A stretch of DNA of 64,000 nt from CAVRUD01 sp963849635. GTDB lineage: Bacteria > Chloroflexota > Chloroflexia > Thermomicrobiales > UBA6265. The translations under genes were made by a program, and so were the position numbers. Under the pieces are notes generated by a model, which ran no database searches, had not been told where the DNA came from, and saw only the letters and a program-made list of their open reading frames with translations. Location of the stretch: the NCBI GenBank assembly GCA_963849635.1, contig CAWKIA010000013.1, positions 62,001-126,000 on the forward strand, written 5' to 3'. Below, one piece after another: positions 19,760-29,524 of this stretch. Within the stretch, counting starts at the first letter, position 1. The number at the start of each line of letters is the position of its first letter.

Positions 19760-20556
19760 ATGAACCCGCTCACCGATACTCTGGTGGCGACTGTTCGTCA
19801 ATCGCTGCGATGGAGCACTTCGAGAGTCGAAGGGCGGGTGGCGGTTTGACCCGACGCCCTTGACCAAGAACGAGCTGGACCAGGCCCTGCGCGGGCGGCA
19901 CCCGCTCGGGGTCTACGCCACCGATAGTCAGGGACTCGCTCGCTGGCTTTGCCTGGACGCCGACGACTGAGGTCGGTCGCGACGCTCTGACGTCGTTATC
20001 CCAGACCATGGAGCCGGGGACATATCTCTTTGAACCCAGTCGCCGGGGCGCCCACCTGTGGCGGTTCTGTCCGCCCACGCCCTGGAGAGCGGTCCGGGCC
20101 TACGGCGAGCACCTGCTCGATCGGGCAGGGATCCGCTGCGAGGTCTTCCCGAAGGGGGAAGGTCGAACCGGGGTGCGGTTGCCGCTCACACCGCACCCGA
20201 AGACCGGGCAGACCTACCCGGTGATCGATCCGACAACCGGCGAGATCCTATCGGTCGAGGCGCTGCAAGAGCTTCGCCCGGCCCAATTGCCTGAGGCCCC
20301 GCCGCGACGGGAGTTGGGCGGACCGAGGACAGACGTTAGCGGACGGGGCGACTTCGTCAGCCTCTTCCAGGAGGCCGAGCGCTTCACCAGGCTGCGCCAG
20401 TACGGCCCAGAACGCGCCGTGGGTCGGTGCCCGTTTCATGATGACCGCCGCCCGAGTTTTTCGATTCTGGGCGGCTTCTGGCGCTGCTGGGCGGGGTGCG
20501 GGGAAGGGGGGATCGCGGCCTTTCGCCGCCAAGTAGAACTGAGAGGATGGAGGTGA
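19760..20556 (+). CDS. Primase: AEP-like domain plus CHC2 zinc finger (frameshifted)
   Basis: ATG 19760 follows AAGGAGG. The first part contains 'DQALRGRHPLGVYATDSQGL' and 'ARWLCLDADD', the two-acid strand of the archaeo-eukaryotic primase fold. The middle 'GTYLFEPSRRGAHLWRFCPP' resembles TOTE-type primase domains. The C-terminus 'GRCPFHDDRRPSFSILGGF', then 'WRCWAGCGEGG', is a CHC2-type zinc finger (CPFH...CWAGC). About 265 residues. Frame changes near 19800 and 19970. Probably primes element replication. It lacks a helicase, so it would use a host or other replicative helicase. Confidence 0.7.
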
Positions 20557-20558
20557 CG

Positions 20559-20786
20559 ATGACGATGCAGTTTCGACAACCCAACAATCTGGCCCGCGCC
20601 ATGCACCAGGTCATGAACGACCTGCTGGGTGGCCAGACGATCAGTTTGCAGTTTGGCTCGGAGGCGGAGGTCCACCACGTGCTGGGGATCCTCAACGAGG
20701 TGGCCATCAGCCGGCGGGTACGGATTTCGGTTCGCTCGACCGGTGCGCGCACGCTGGAAATTTCGCTCGATGACAGTGCTGCCTAG
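20559..20786 (+). CDS. Small hypothetical protein downstream of primase
   Basis: 75 residues beginning 'MTMQFRQPNNLARAMHQVMN', three bases after the primase stop and preceded by GGAGG. Contains 'EVHHVLGILNEVAISRRVRI' and ends 'LEISLDDSAA'. No family recognised. Operon partner of the primase and the last gene before a terminator. Confidence 0.6.
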   Translation: MTMQFRQPNNLARAMHQVMNDLLGGQTISLQFGSEAEVHHVLGILNEVAISRRVRISVRSTGARTLEISLDDSAA

Positions 20787-20798
20787 CGAAGCACAACG

Positions 20799-20827
20799 AG
20801 GCCCCTCATCGCCGAGGGGCCTTTTTC
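20799..20827 (+). terminator. Rho-independent terminator
   Basis: AGGCCCCTC and GAGGGGCCT form a 9-bp stem with a 6-base loop followed by TTTTC. Ends the primase operon. Confidence 0.9.
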
Positions 20828-20847
20828 TTGTCTGGAAAACCCGGCAC

Positions 20848-21080
20848 CTAGGCCTTGGGCCGTTGCGCTTCCACGTATCGTCGCAAGACCTGGTTCATTT
20901 GCGTCCGGTAGCCCGAGCCCTGGTCTTTGAACCACCGGTCCTGGGCCCAGAATGTCGAGCTGTGGCGGCTGGATGAGGCCCTTGACTTCGACTCGATCTG
21001 GCTGAAGCACCACTTCTACTCGCTCGGAGAGAGCCTCGACCACGACGCAGTTCGAGGCCTCGACGACACAGCAAATGCAC
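20848..21080 (-). pseudogene. Orphan BrnA/CopG-like antitoxin fragment
   Basis: The minus-strand C-terminus reads 'WAQDRWFKDQGSGYRTQMNQ' then 'VLRRYVEAQRPKA', the conserved end of BrnA-type antitoxins ('W..AQG.GYQ.R.N.VLR.Y'). Upstream, other frames give 'VEALSERVEVVLQPDRVEVK', so the gene is frameshifted or decayed, and the start is not identifiable. No BrnT toxin is visible beside it. Confidence 0.45.
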
Positions 21081-21238
21081 AGCCCGTACTCTGACGAGTC
21101 GTGGGGAGGGGGAGGGAATGAAAACCCCGTGCGATAAAGTCCCTCAGACTAGAGCGTAGATACAAGATAGGATCGAGCGAAGCCGCAACCTATCTCGTCC
21201 AAGGCGCCGCCAATTTAGGGTAGAGGAGGCCCATCACT

Positions 21239-23867
21239 TCAAGGTGCTACACCATCGGCGGCTCGACGTCGATCAACAGAAAATGTTAGGGCTGGGCTTA
21301 GCGGCATCCCACCAGCGTCCGGCTCGCCGGTCGCGCCCGAACTGCGTCCCCTAATTTTCCGGGGGCCGAGGTGGGCGAACGCGCGCCAAACTATAGTCGG
21401 CGATTCGCGGATGCCGCCTGGCGGCAACGGCGACCCATTGCGACTGCCCGCCGATTCCCCGCAAAGACCGAACCCGGTTGTTCGCCCCGATGCGAGAAAC
21501 GTGCGGACCGCTTCGAGGCTCAGTGGCGGCGCGAGGTGGTATCCCTGCGCCCAGTCGACCCCGACGTCGATCGCCCCCTGCAACTGCTCCCCCGTCTCGA
21601 TCCCTTCTGCCGTGACGTCCATCCCGAGCGTATGGGCCAGCGAGACGATCGACTCGACAACCGCACGGTCGGCTCCCGTCGCCGAAAGGCCGCTTGCGAA
21701 CGAGCGGTCGATCTTGAGCGTGTCGATCGGCAACCGCGGCAAGTACGAGAGAGACGTGTACCCGGTCCCGAAGTCGTCGATTGCCAGCTGCACCCCAAGC
21801 TCTTTCAGTTCGAGCAACACGTGGTGATCGGACTCCTCCTCGTTGACAAGGATGCTCTCGGTGACCTCGAGCCTGAGAAGGTTGGCTGGGAACCCCGTCT
21901 CGCGGAGGATACGCCTCACCTGGTTGGCAAAGTCGGGATCCCGGAGTTGGCGGACGGAGACGTTGACCCCGATTCTCAGTGGCGTTGCCTCGCCGCCGAG
22001 TTCCTGCCATTCCCTGCCCTGACGACACGCTTCGGTCAGAACCCATGCACCGATCGCGACGATCGAGCCCGTCTCTTCGGCGAGCGGGATGAAATCGAGC
22101 GGCAGGTGGGTGATCTCCTGTCCTCGGCGCCACCGTAATAATGCTTCGCAGCCGACGACTCGGCCGGTCGGCAGCTCGAACTCCGGTTGGTAGTAGAGGC
22201 GAAACTCGCTGCGGTCGACCGCGGTCTTGAGGGCGGTCCCCATCTCTAATCGCGCCAGCACCCTGGCCTGCATCGCCGTCTCGAACACGCTCCAGCCGCA
22301 CTTCGTTTCCTTCGCGTGGTACAGAGCGGTGTCCGCCGCCCGCAGGAGATCTTCGGGCCGCATGAGCCTCGGGCCGTTGACGGCGATGCCGATACTGGCG
22401 CCGATGGTCGCTTCGGTCCCTTTCAGGCGGAACGGCGCGGTGAACGCGGCGATGATCCGCCGGGCCACGTCGGTTGCCTGTGCGATCGTGGTTGACGCCA
22501 GGAGTATGACAAACTCATCCCCTCCGACGCGAGCGACGGTGTCGGCAGCTCGCGTCACCGAAACCAGTCGCCGCCCGGCTTCGACCAGGGCGCAGTCGCC
22601 GGCGTCGTGCCCGAGTCCGTCGTTGACAAGTTTGAACCCGTCGAGATCCACGAACAACACCGCCACCGACGATCGGCGGTCAGGCGCCGCCAGAGCCGCT
22701 GCTAACCGGTCGAACAAACGGGCGCGATTGGGGAGCTCCGTTAAGGGATCGTGGGAGGCTTGGTAGGCGAGCTGAGATTCCAGCATCCAGCGCTCGGAAA
22801 TATCCTGGAGTGTGCCGGCGATCCGGACTTTCTGGCCCTCCTCGACCACCACCGTTCCTTGCTGATACACCATTCGCTCGGCACCATCCGGAGCTCGGAC
22901 CCGATGGCGGAGGGCGAACGGATCGCCCCGGCGGATAGCGTCGTGCACCGTCCGGTCGACGGTCTCGCGATCGTCCGGATGGACGGCGCGCAGGAACGCG
23001 TCGAACGTCGGGGTGACCGCGCCGGGGGCAAGGCCGAGAATCCGGAACGTCTCGTCCGACCAGCGATGGTCGCCGGTCGTCAGGTTCCATCCCCAGCTGC
23101 CCAGTCTCGCCAGGCGTTGGGCCTCCATCAGGCTGGCGTCGCTGATCCGGAGATCGTCCTCCGCATTGCGACGCAGGCCGATGTTGCGCCTGAGCAGGCC
23201 GGCGATGATGACGACCAAACCCACCAGCAGGGGCAGGGTCCACGGGGCGGCGTCGATCAGGATGGCCGCAATGATCCCAACGCCGACCTGGGCCAGGTAG
23301 AGATAGCCCTCTTCGCGGTTCGCGTGGAGAACGGTGTCAAGCCAGAGCCTGACGGGGGGCACGCCCGTCTCCAGGGCCACGGCGGTCGTCACGGACAGGT
23401 TGGTAATGAGGAAGATGGCGGCGCTGGCGACCAGGACGAGTGCCAGCACGGGCGGATCGCCGGGTGAGTCGCCGCTGATCCGTCCATCAGCTCCGGTTAC
23501 GATCACCCCCCCGACAGCGGCCTGCAGCATGGTCTGGGCGGCATTGAACGCGGACTGGGCCGGATCCTGCCGGCGGATCACCTGCGCCAGGAGGGTTCCG
23601 GCTCCGACGGCGATCATTGCCGCTGCGGGCTGGAGCAGGATGATCGCGGCCACGACGACGCTCGTATCGAGATACAGCTTCCGCTTGAACGAGAGGGGAA
23701 AAGGTACGAGCCACGCGAGTGTCATCAAGCCGGCGAGGACGACGGCCAAGGCCAGGTCCGACGGAGCAAGTGGGTCGGCACGGAGGACGGCGAGCGATCG
23801 TTAAGCAGGCGACGACGAGGACGAGCCCCGCGACGTAGATCCTGACCGACCATGGGAGATGGGTCAT
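21239..23867 (-). CDS. Membrane-bound PAS-GGDEF-EAL protein (cyclic-di-GMP turnover)
   Basis: The N-terminus 'MTHLPWSVRIYVAGLVLVVA' at 23867 joins, after one frame change near 23800, to a multi-helix membrane sensor of about 200 residues. A PAS domain ('RLGSWGWNLTTGDHRWSDET') precedes a GGDEF domain with intact motif in 'ARVGGDEFVILLAS', so it is probably an active diguanylate cyclase. The EAL domain has 'GCEALLRW', 'LEVTES', 'AIDDFGTGYTSLSYL' and 'TLKIDRSF', retaining the metal-binding residues of active phosphodiesterases. The last ~80 residues after 'VRTFLASGRT' are low-complexity and may be read-through. May tune the polysaccharide genes elsewhere in the window, by inference only. Confidence 0.9.
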
Positions 23868-24009
23868 GCCGGACTCCTCACCGACAGTGGCGGAACGCCC
23901 GGCCGTCTATCGCGCGATTGGGCGCTGGCGCCAATGGAGTCTCCGCCTACACGTGGTCGCGCGGTCCAGTCCCTGACCCCTAGATCCCGTGACGACCGGT
24001 ACGTCGTGC

Positions 24010-24526
24010 CTAGAGCACCACGCGGACGGAGATCCAGTCGTTGGCGGTCCCCTCCACTGTCACTGGTGCCAGGATACCGAGGATCCGCGGGGCGAACTCG
24101 ACCAAGACCGGCATCGCATCGTCAGTCGCCGGAACGAAGACCTCGATCCGTAAGTCGATGCCTCCGGCACCGAGCTTGAGCGACGGCGACTGCTCGAACG
24201 CGACGATCTCACCCCGGCCGAAGCCAAGTGTGCTGAGGATCAGCATGGCGTGGACGTCTCGCGGTGTCGTGACGACGATCTGGGTCGGTCCCGTCACCTT
24301 CAGGGGAGCATCAAGCGGGGCGCTGACGAAGACGTCGGCGACGGCCCCGTCGACCATGATGAGCGGATCCGTTCGGCACCAGCCCACGCCCGCTGCGGCG
24401 CCGGACGCCGAGTAGACCGTGAGGACCGCCATCACGGCGAGCGCCCACCGCACCGATGGGCAGACGGTCCTGCACCGGCAGCCTTGGTGATGACCCTGTG
24501 AGGCTCGGGTCCAGCGTGTCCGACAT
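24010..24526 (-). CDS. Secreted protein of unknown function
   Basis: ATG 24526 ('MSDTLDPSLTGSSPRLPVQD') follows GGGAG. After a frame change near 24465 a membrane or signal segment 'VRWALAVMAVLTVYSASGAA' precedes an extracytoplasmic domain: 'DPLIMVDGAVADVFVSAPLD', 'PTQIVVTTPRDVHAMLILST' and 'APVTVEGTANDWISVRVVL'. It looks like a beta-sandwich. About 170 residues. No family recognised. Confidence 0.55.
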
Positions 24527-25509
24527 GGTGCACTCCCTCTCTGCCAAGCAGTGGCACTCAGAATCGCGCCGGCGCGATCTGCTCTGGTGCTGTCGTGGTT
24601 AGTTAGTTGGCAAATTTGAGAATTGTCGACAACCTGAGTTGCCGTTTCTCGCGTACGCAAAGTCCATACCATCACTCTCCTTCTCGAAGGTCTCTGACCG
24701 ATCAAGATCGCTGGTCGCGAACGGGCGGTCTCGTGGGCGGAATGGTCGGCTCCGCGCCCGCGCACTCCGAGGCTGGGTGCGACGAAGTACCGGAGCGGCG
24801 GAGTGCACAACCTTTCGCGCTGAAAATTTGCCCCGCCAGTCGTCTGAGGGACGTTTCCTCGGCTCCTCTACTCGCGTGGATTTCCCCGCACGTTGAATGA
24901 CTGACCACACCGTCTCGTGCTGACGTCGATATCCGGCGCGAGTTTCCTCGGCGATCGTGTAACAGCGGGTGACCGGATCGTGATGAAGCCGCCTGAGGTC
25001 AAGCGGCGCGACCGTTCCACCTTCTCGGCCGCCCAGACACGCCAACCGGGCGGCAATTCGGCGCCTCGGCGATCACCACCCAGGCATGGACGTGACGCAA
25101 ATGCGCAAGCGACCCCGTCGATTTAGCCGTCTCGCAGTCACCGCAACCCTCGTCCTACCATCCCTCGAGCCCCCAAGACAACCCACTTGACGCGGTCACG
25201 TTGGGGCGCCTACGAATTCGGCGCTCCTTCAGCGCGGGGCTCGATTCCGAGATCCTGGCCAGTAGGCAATGGAGAAGGGTGTCCGCTGCCAGGATTGTAC
25301 CCAGGTGGGTGGGATAACGCCGTCAGCGGCGTGCCCCCTGATAACGTCCCTTATCGTGGCCACCCGGCCCCGATTGCCGCTTGACGTCGCTCGTCTTGGT
25401 CCAAGATAATCAATCTACGCCCGCGTTATCATGCCCACTTTTTCCCCGGCCTCCGTTTGAGCCGAATCCCTGGTCTTGCTATCGTGGATTCACCAAGGAG
25501 GCTTAAACT
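24527..25509. other. Nearly 1 kb without a supported gene
   Basis: Only short frames with no recognisable domains, overlapping on both strands. No RNA gene recognised. It may be decayed sequence at an element junction, between the GGDEF region and a recombinase gene. Confidence 0.4.
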
Positions 25510-26404
25510 ATGACCACATCCAATCCATTACCCGTTCCGCCCCACTTCGCCGAGGCCATCGCCCGGTTCGTCCGCGTCCAGGAGGGCCGCAACCGCAGCC
25601 CGCAAACCCTGCGCGCCTACCGCTCGGACCTGGCCCAGCTGGCCGGCTGGCTCCACCAAGAGAACACCCTGCTGGTCGATCCGGCCGACGTCACCACCGA
25701 CGACCTGCACGAATTCCTCGCCGCCCTGGCCCACCGCGGCGTGTCGGGCACCTCCCGGGCCCGCAAGCTGGCGGCGATCCGCGAGTTCTACCGGTCGCTC
25801 CGACTCACCGGCCTTGTTGACCAATCGCCGGTGGACGGGGTAGACACGCCCCGGCGCGAGCGCAAGGCCCGGACCTACCTGACCCCCGAGGAATACAACC
25901 GGCTCCTGGCCGCGGCCGGCGCCCATCCCCGCGACTTTTGCATCCTGACGCTCTTCATCCAGACCGGGATCCGCATCAGCGAACTGTGCGAGCTGCGCCT
26001 GACGACATCGATCTCGACGCCGCCACCCTGACGGTCCGGATCGGCAAGGGCATGGCCGCGCGCACGATCGAGCTGGAGAAGAAGGGCATCCGCGCCACCA
26101 AGACCTGGCTGGCCGTGCGCCCCTCGACCGCCTACGACCACCTCTTCCTCAACCGCGACGAGGAGCCGCTCAAGGAGTGGGGCGTGCGGGATCTGCTGAA
26201 CAAATATTGTGAACAGGCCGGGATCTCCAAGCGGATCACGCCGCACTCGCTGCGCCACACCTTTGCCTCCTCCAAGGCCCAGTCGGGGTAAGCCCCTTCC
26301 AGCTCAAGGAGTGGCTGGGGCACGCCCGGCTGGACACGACCTCGATCTATGTCCATATGGCCAAGCAGAACGCCAAGAAGGTGATGGAGGCGACCAGTCT
26401 ATGA
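25510..26404 (+). CDS. XerC/XerD-like tyrosine recombinase (frameshifted)
   Basis: ATG after AAGGAGG. N-terminal core-binding domain 'VQEGRNRSPQTLRAYRSDLA', then catalytic domain: Arg in 'QTGIRISELCELRL', Lys-bearing strand 'LTVRIGKG', His-x-x-Arg in 'PHSLRHTFASSKAQSG', His in 'LKEWLGHARLDTTSIYVHM' with Tyr nucleophile. About 297 residues. Frame changes near 26000 and 26290. A different subfamily from the integrase at 6468, and it could belong to another integrated segment. Its stop overlaps the next start (ATGA at 26401). Confidence 0.85.
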
Positions 26405-26673
26405 GCCCATCTCGATTGGCCCGCCCTCCGCGATCGCTCCGTCGCAACAAGGTACGGCTGGACAATATCGTGATCGTTCCGGCGAGCATGCTGCCGTTTC
26501 AAGCGCGAGTGGACGAGGCTCGCCGCCGAGCTGGAGCCCGACGGTGTTCTCTTCGTGGTGCCAACCGCCGAGACGCCGCTGAAGCAGACGATGCGGCGAG
26601 TTGCCTCGACCCTGCGTGACCGCGGACACCATATCTCCGCTGTCAGATGCCGACTATTTCCGGCACACCTGAT
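26401..26673 (+). CDS. Hypothetical protein coupled to recombinase (frameshifted)
   Basis: Start ATG overlaps the recombinase stop. The chain 'LDNIVIVPASMLPF' continues after a frame change near 26500 with 'LAAELEPDGVLFVVPTAETP' and 'LKQTMRRVASTLRDRGHHIS'. About 90 residues. No family recognised. The end is uncertain because one frame stays open to 26983. Confidence 0.45.
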
Positions 26674-26759
26674 CGGCTATTTCACGTCCAAACACGTTCA
26701 TCCGTACCGGCACGAAGCTCTGCTTGTGCCACATGCCGACGGTCGGTATGGTGGAGTAT

Positions 26760-27002
26760 ATGGACCCTGTTCAACACCCTCTCGATTGGTGGGCCTACGG
26801 CGGCTACGCCGAGGTCATCCGCCACACCGGCTGGAATCTTCCCAAAGCCCGCCGCGAAGTCCGCAAAGCCATCAAGTGCTATGGTTGGAACCCGATCGGC
26901 CACGCGGGGTACGCCGAGCTGCGCCGCCGGATCATGGACGGCGACAGTCTTCGACAAGACCTTGTCCTGACCATACGGACTGAATTCAAGGACGAACAAT
27001 AA
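26760..27002 (+). CDS. Small hypothetical protein
   Basis: 80 residues from 'MDPVQHPLDWWAYGGYAEVI', with Trp/Tyr-rich N-terminus and charged C-terminus ending 'LVLTIRTEFKDEQ'. GGTGGAG precedes the ATG. In-frame ATGs upstream at 26724 exist. Followed directly by a strong hairpin. Confidence 0.5.
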   Translation: MDPVQHPLDWWAYGGYAEVIRHTGWNLPKARREVRKAIKCYGWNPIGHAGYAELRRRIMDGDSLRQDLVLTIRTEFKDEQ

Positions 27003-27003
27003 T

Positions 27004-27034
27004 AGTAGGGTCGGGATGTAGTCCCGACCCTACT
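27004..27034. terminator. Perfect 13-bp hairpin, probable bidirectional terminator
   Basis: AGTAGGGTCGGGA pairs with TCCCGACCCTACT around TGTAG, two bases after the stop at 27002. There is no T-tract. It lies between convergent genes. Confidence 0.6.
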
Positions 27035-27077
27035 GATGGTGGTGACCGCCGCTCGGTGTTCTTCGGTTCAGCCCGGC

Positions 27078-27377
27078 CTAACGCGGCCGGCGGTTCCGAC
27101 TCCGAGACTCTGGGAACTCGGCAATCGCGTCACTGAGCTGCGCGTTCTTCAGGGCGTTCAGGACGAACGGCACCTGCGCCGGATACGTCCGGATCAGATC
27201 CGGGCACGCCACCAGCGCGATCGTCAGGCGGATGATCGTCAGGTTCGAAGCGTGCTTCTCCCCGTCGAACAACCGGCGAACAACGGTGGGGTCGAGACCC
27301 GAGTACTGGGCGAGTTGATACTCGCTTTTCCCGCACAGCTTGGCGAGATCGTTCAGGGTTTTGGCAAAGTCGCTCAT
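27078..27377 (-). CDS. Small XRE-like helix-turn-helix regulator
   Basis: 99 residues from 'MSDFAKTLNDLAKLCGKSEY' with an HTH 'YQLAQYSGLDPTVVRRLFDG' and 'KHASNLTIIRLTIALV'. Similar in length, opening and HTH spacing to the protein at 7667-7951. It has AGGA upstream of the ATG. Probably represses its own or element genes. Confidence 0.72.
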   Translation of the reverse strand: MSDFAKTLNDLAKLCGKSEYQLAQYSGLDPTVVRRLFDGEKHASNLTIIRLTIALVACPDLIRTYPAQVPFVLNALKNAQLSDAIAEFPESRSRNRRPR

Positions 27378-27706
27378 GAGTCCTCCGGCCACCCCACTTG
27401 TGTTGTGGCGTACCAGATTCGTCATGTCACCCGTCTGATCACGCGGCAATTGCAGCGGTCACCGACATTCATCGTCATGCGTTCGGTTTGATGGTCGATT
27501 GGATTCTGCGCAACAGTATTCGCGATAAAGCGAGTTACACCCTTTCACGCTCGGTGCTTTAAGCATGGGGCATCTCCTGGTATGCACGGCGCCGCCCGCG
27601 AAGTCGCCCACATCCCATGCGTTGGCTTTCCCACACGTTCCGTTTGGCGTGCTACGATAGAACATATGATCCGCCTTTCTATCCAACGCGAAACCGTCGG
27701 GGGGGA

Positions 27707-28642
27707 GTGAGCGACCTCAAGCTCTTCCGACTCTCGCCGACCGGCGCGGAGGAGGTTCCGTCTCGGCCCGTGGCGGTCGAGCGGTCGCTCCAGGCCGTCG
27801 TCGAGCGGCACATCGGGACGATCCTCGGCCTGCGCCTCCTGGCCTCCGACTACGCCACCGGGCGCAGCCACGGCGGTCGCATCGACACGCTCGGCCTCGA
27901 CGAGAACGGCTGTCCGGTGATCGTCGAGTACAAGCGCGCCGTCAACGAGAACGTCATCAACCAGGGCCTGTTCTACCTGGACTGGCTCCTGGACCACCGG
28001 GCCGAGGTCAAGCTGCTCGCCCTCGAACGCCTCGACCGGGCGGCGGCCGAGGCCATCGAGTGGGACGCCCCGCGGCTGCTCTGCGTGGCCGGCGACTTCA
28101 CCCGCTACGACGCCCACGCGATCAAGCAGATCGACCGCTCGATCGACCTCATCCGGTACCGCCGCTACGGCGACGACTTCCTCCTCCTCGAACTCGCGGC
28201 GACGTCGCGGCGCTCCCAGGGCGACGCCGCGACCGTGCCCGTCGTTCCGCCGACCGGGTCTCCTCGCCGGGGACGGCGGGGCGGCGCGAAGGCGGTCGTC
28301 GACCGGCTCGCCGCCGCGCCCACCGAGGTGCAGCACCGCTACGACGCGCTGGCCGCCTTCCTGACGTCGCTGGGGGAGGACGTGCAGGTCCGGGTCCTGA
28401 CGTCGTACGTCGCGTTCCGCCGGCTGACGAACTTCGCCTGCGTGGAGGTCCAGCCGCAGCAGCGGCGGGTGGTGGTCTACGCGAAGGTGGACCCGAGCAC
28501 CGTGCCCCTCGAGCAGGGGTTCACCCGCGACGTGCGCGCGGTCGGCCACCCCGGCACGGGCAGCCTGGAGATCGTGATCGACTCCGACGAGGACGTGGAG
28601 CGGGCGAAGCCGCTCCTCGCGCGCAGCTTCGAGGCCAATTAG
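27707..28642 (+). CDS. DUF5655 / NucS-like nuclease-fold protein
   Basis: 311 residues, GTG start after GGGGGG. The N-terminal half has the restriction-endonuclease-like core of NucS relatives: 'GGRIDTLGLDENGCPVIVEY' followed by K-R, giving D...E-x-K, then 'NENVINQGLFYLDWLLDHRA'. The C-terminal half ('LTSYVAFRRLTNFACVEVQP' followed by 'RRVVVYAKVD') is a DUF5655 domain. The role of this fusion is uncertain; it may be DNA repair or defence. Intact in one frame, in contrast to its neighbours. Confidence 0.78.
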   Translation: MSDLKLFRLSPTGAEEVPSRPVAVERSLQAVVERHIGTILGLRLLASDYATGRSHGGRIDTLGLDENGCPVIVEYKRAVNENVINQGLFYLDWLLDHRAEVKLLALERLDRAAAEAIEWDAPRLLCVAGDFTRYDAHAIKQIDRSIDLIRYRRYGDDFLLLELAATSRRSQGDAATVPVVPPTGSPRRGRRGGAKAVVDRLAAAPTEVQHRYDALAAFLTSLGEDVQVRVLTSYVAFRRLTNFACVEVQPQQRRVVVYAKVDPSTVPLEQGFTRDVRAVGHPGTGSLEIVIDSDEDVERAKPLLARSFEAN

Positions 28643-29044
28643 GGCCAAGCCACGCCGTAGAGGAGTTCAGCCCCGCGCGAATGCCCGGGCATTCCGGTCC
28701 AGGATATTCGGCCACGGCGAGGCCAGGGCACTCCTCAGGAATCCAGACGCGCGCCTTCCAGGAACCTCTCCACGTGTGTTTGTTTTGTTAGGAGAGGCGT
28801 TCGCGGAGGAGCAGTCGAACGTTGTTCACTGGCCAAACTCAAGTGAACGCTCGAGTCGCAGCGTGCTGCACGGGGTCGAGCGACAAACGCCCAGGAAACA
28901 GGCGGAGGCATGACTTGGCAGGTCGTGGCAATAAGGGTAGGCTGCAGGCCGTGGTGTACACAGTGCAGGCGAACTCAATGTGTACAAGAGGGCGAATCTG
29001 ATCATGACGGCTCGCGTCTTGTCTCCTGGCAAAGGGAAGGCCTG
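28643..29044. other. Intergenic region
   Basis: About 400 bases with a perfect 16-base palindrome GAATGCCCGGGCATTC around 28679. No gene supported. Confidence 0.35.
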
Positions 29045-29524
29045 ATGGAATCGGACCGCATGGGACGGAGGGACGGGGAGCAGGAGACCGGCACATCGAC
29101 GATGTCCGAACGCGGTGACACCGATGAATCGGCCACAGGGAGCTTGTCGGCAGGGGTGTCTGAGAACGCTCCGAAGGTGACTGCTGCTGTGCGCGCGGCC
29201 GCCAGACTTGCGTACGTCACGCCTCGACTGTCTAAACCGAGCTACGTCACGCCGCGCCTCAGTCCCCAGGCTTCCCTCATTGCCGAAGCCAATCGGTCGA
29301 CGGTGACGCTACGGGAGGCCCGTTCGGAGCGAGGACTAACCGCAGAGGACCTGGCGGCCCTCTCCGGCATTTCCGCGACAACGGTCTTTCGGATCGAACA
29401 CGGCAAGACCACGCCGCGCCCGCACGTCATCCGTCAGCTAAGCGAGGTACTCGGCCGCGCGCCCTGGGATATCTCCGAGTTTGCTGCCGCCCTGCGCCGA
29501 GGAGTTCGTGGCTCCGTGACTTAG
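29045..29524 (+). CDS. XRE family transcriptional regulator
   Basis: 159 residues. ATG 29045 is preceded by GGGAAGG. A low-complexity N-terminus with a duplicated 'YVTPRLS' segment (YVTPRLSKPSYVTPRLS) precedes the HTH: 'LREARSERGLTAEDLAALSG', 'ISATTVFRIEHGKTTPRPHV', 'IRQLSEVLGRAPWDI'. Target unknown. Confidence 0.75.
   Translation: MESDRMGRRDGEQETGTSTMSERGDTDESATGSLSAGVSENAPKVTAAVRAAARLAYVTPRLSKPSYVTPRLSPQASLIAEANRSTVTLREARSERGLTAEDLAALSGISATTVFRIEHGKTTPRPHVIRQLSEVLGRAPWDISEFAAALRRGVRGSVT

Larger units (their letters stand above)
6275..20830. mobile_element. Integrated plasmid/ICE-like element adjacent to tRNA-Arg (right end undefined)
   Basis: It begins beside tRNA-Arg with a tyrosine recombinase. 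It then carries a coupling-type ATPase, two replication-relaxation proteins, a RepO-like protein, parA and a small parB with tandem repeats, an ArdC-like antirestriction protein and an AEP/CHC2 primase. These are plasmid and conjugative-element functions. I did not find a second copy of the tRNA 3' end in the window, so the right boundary is arbitrary. It may extend to the second recombinase at 25.5 kb or the second XRE gene at 27.1 kb. No relaxase or type IV secretion subunits were recognised. Confidence 0.6.

Noticed and set aside
24599..25045. 148-residue minus-strand frame
   Set aside because: No recognisable fold, composition unlike nearby genes, overlapping frames on the other strand.
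6275..29000. Right attachment site matching the tRNA-Arg 3' end
   Set aside because: Reading both strands I found only partial matches such as CCGGGCAT at 13049 and 28684, too short to support.
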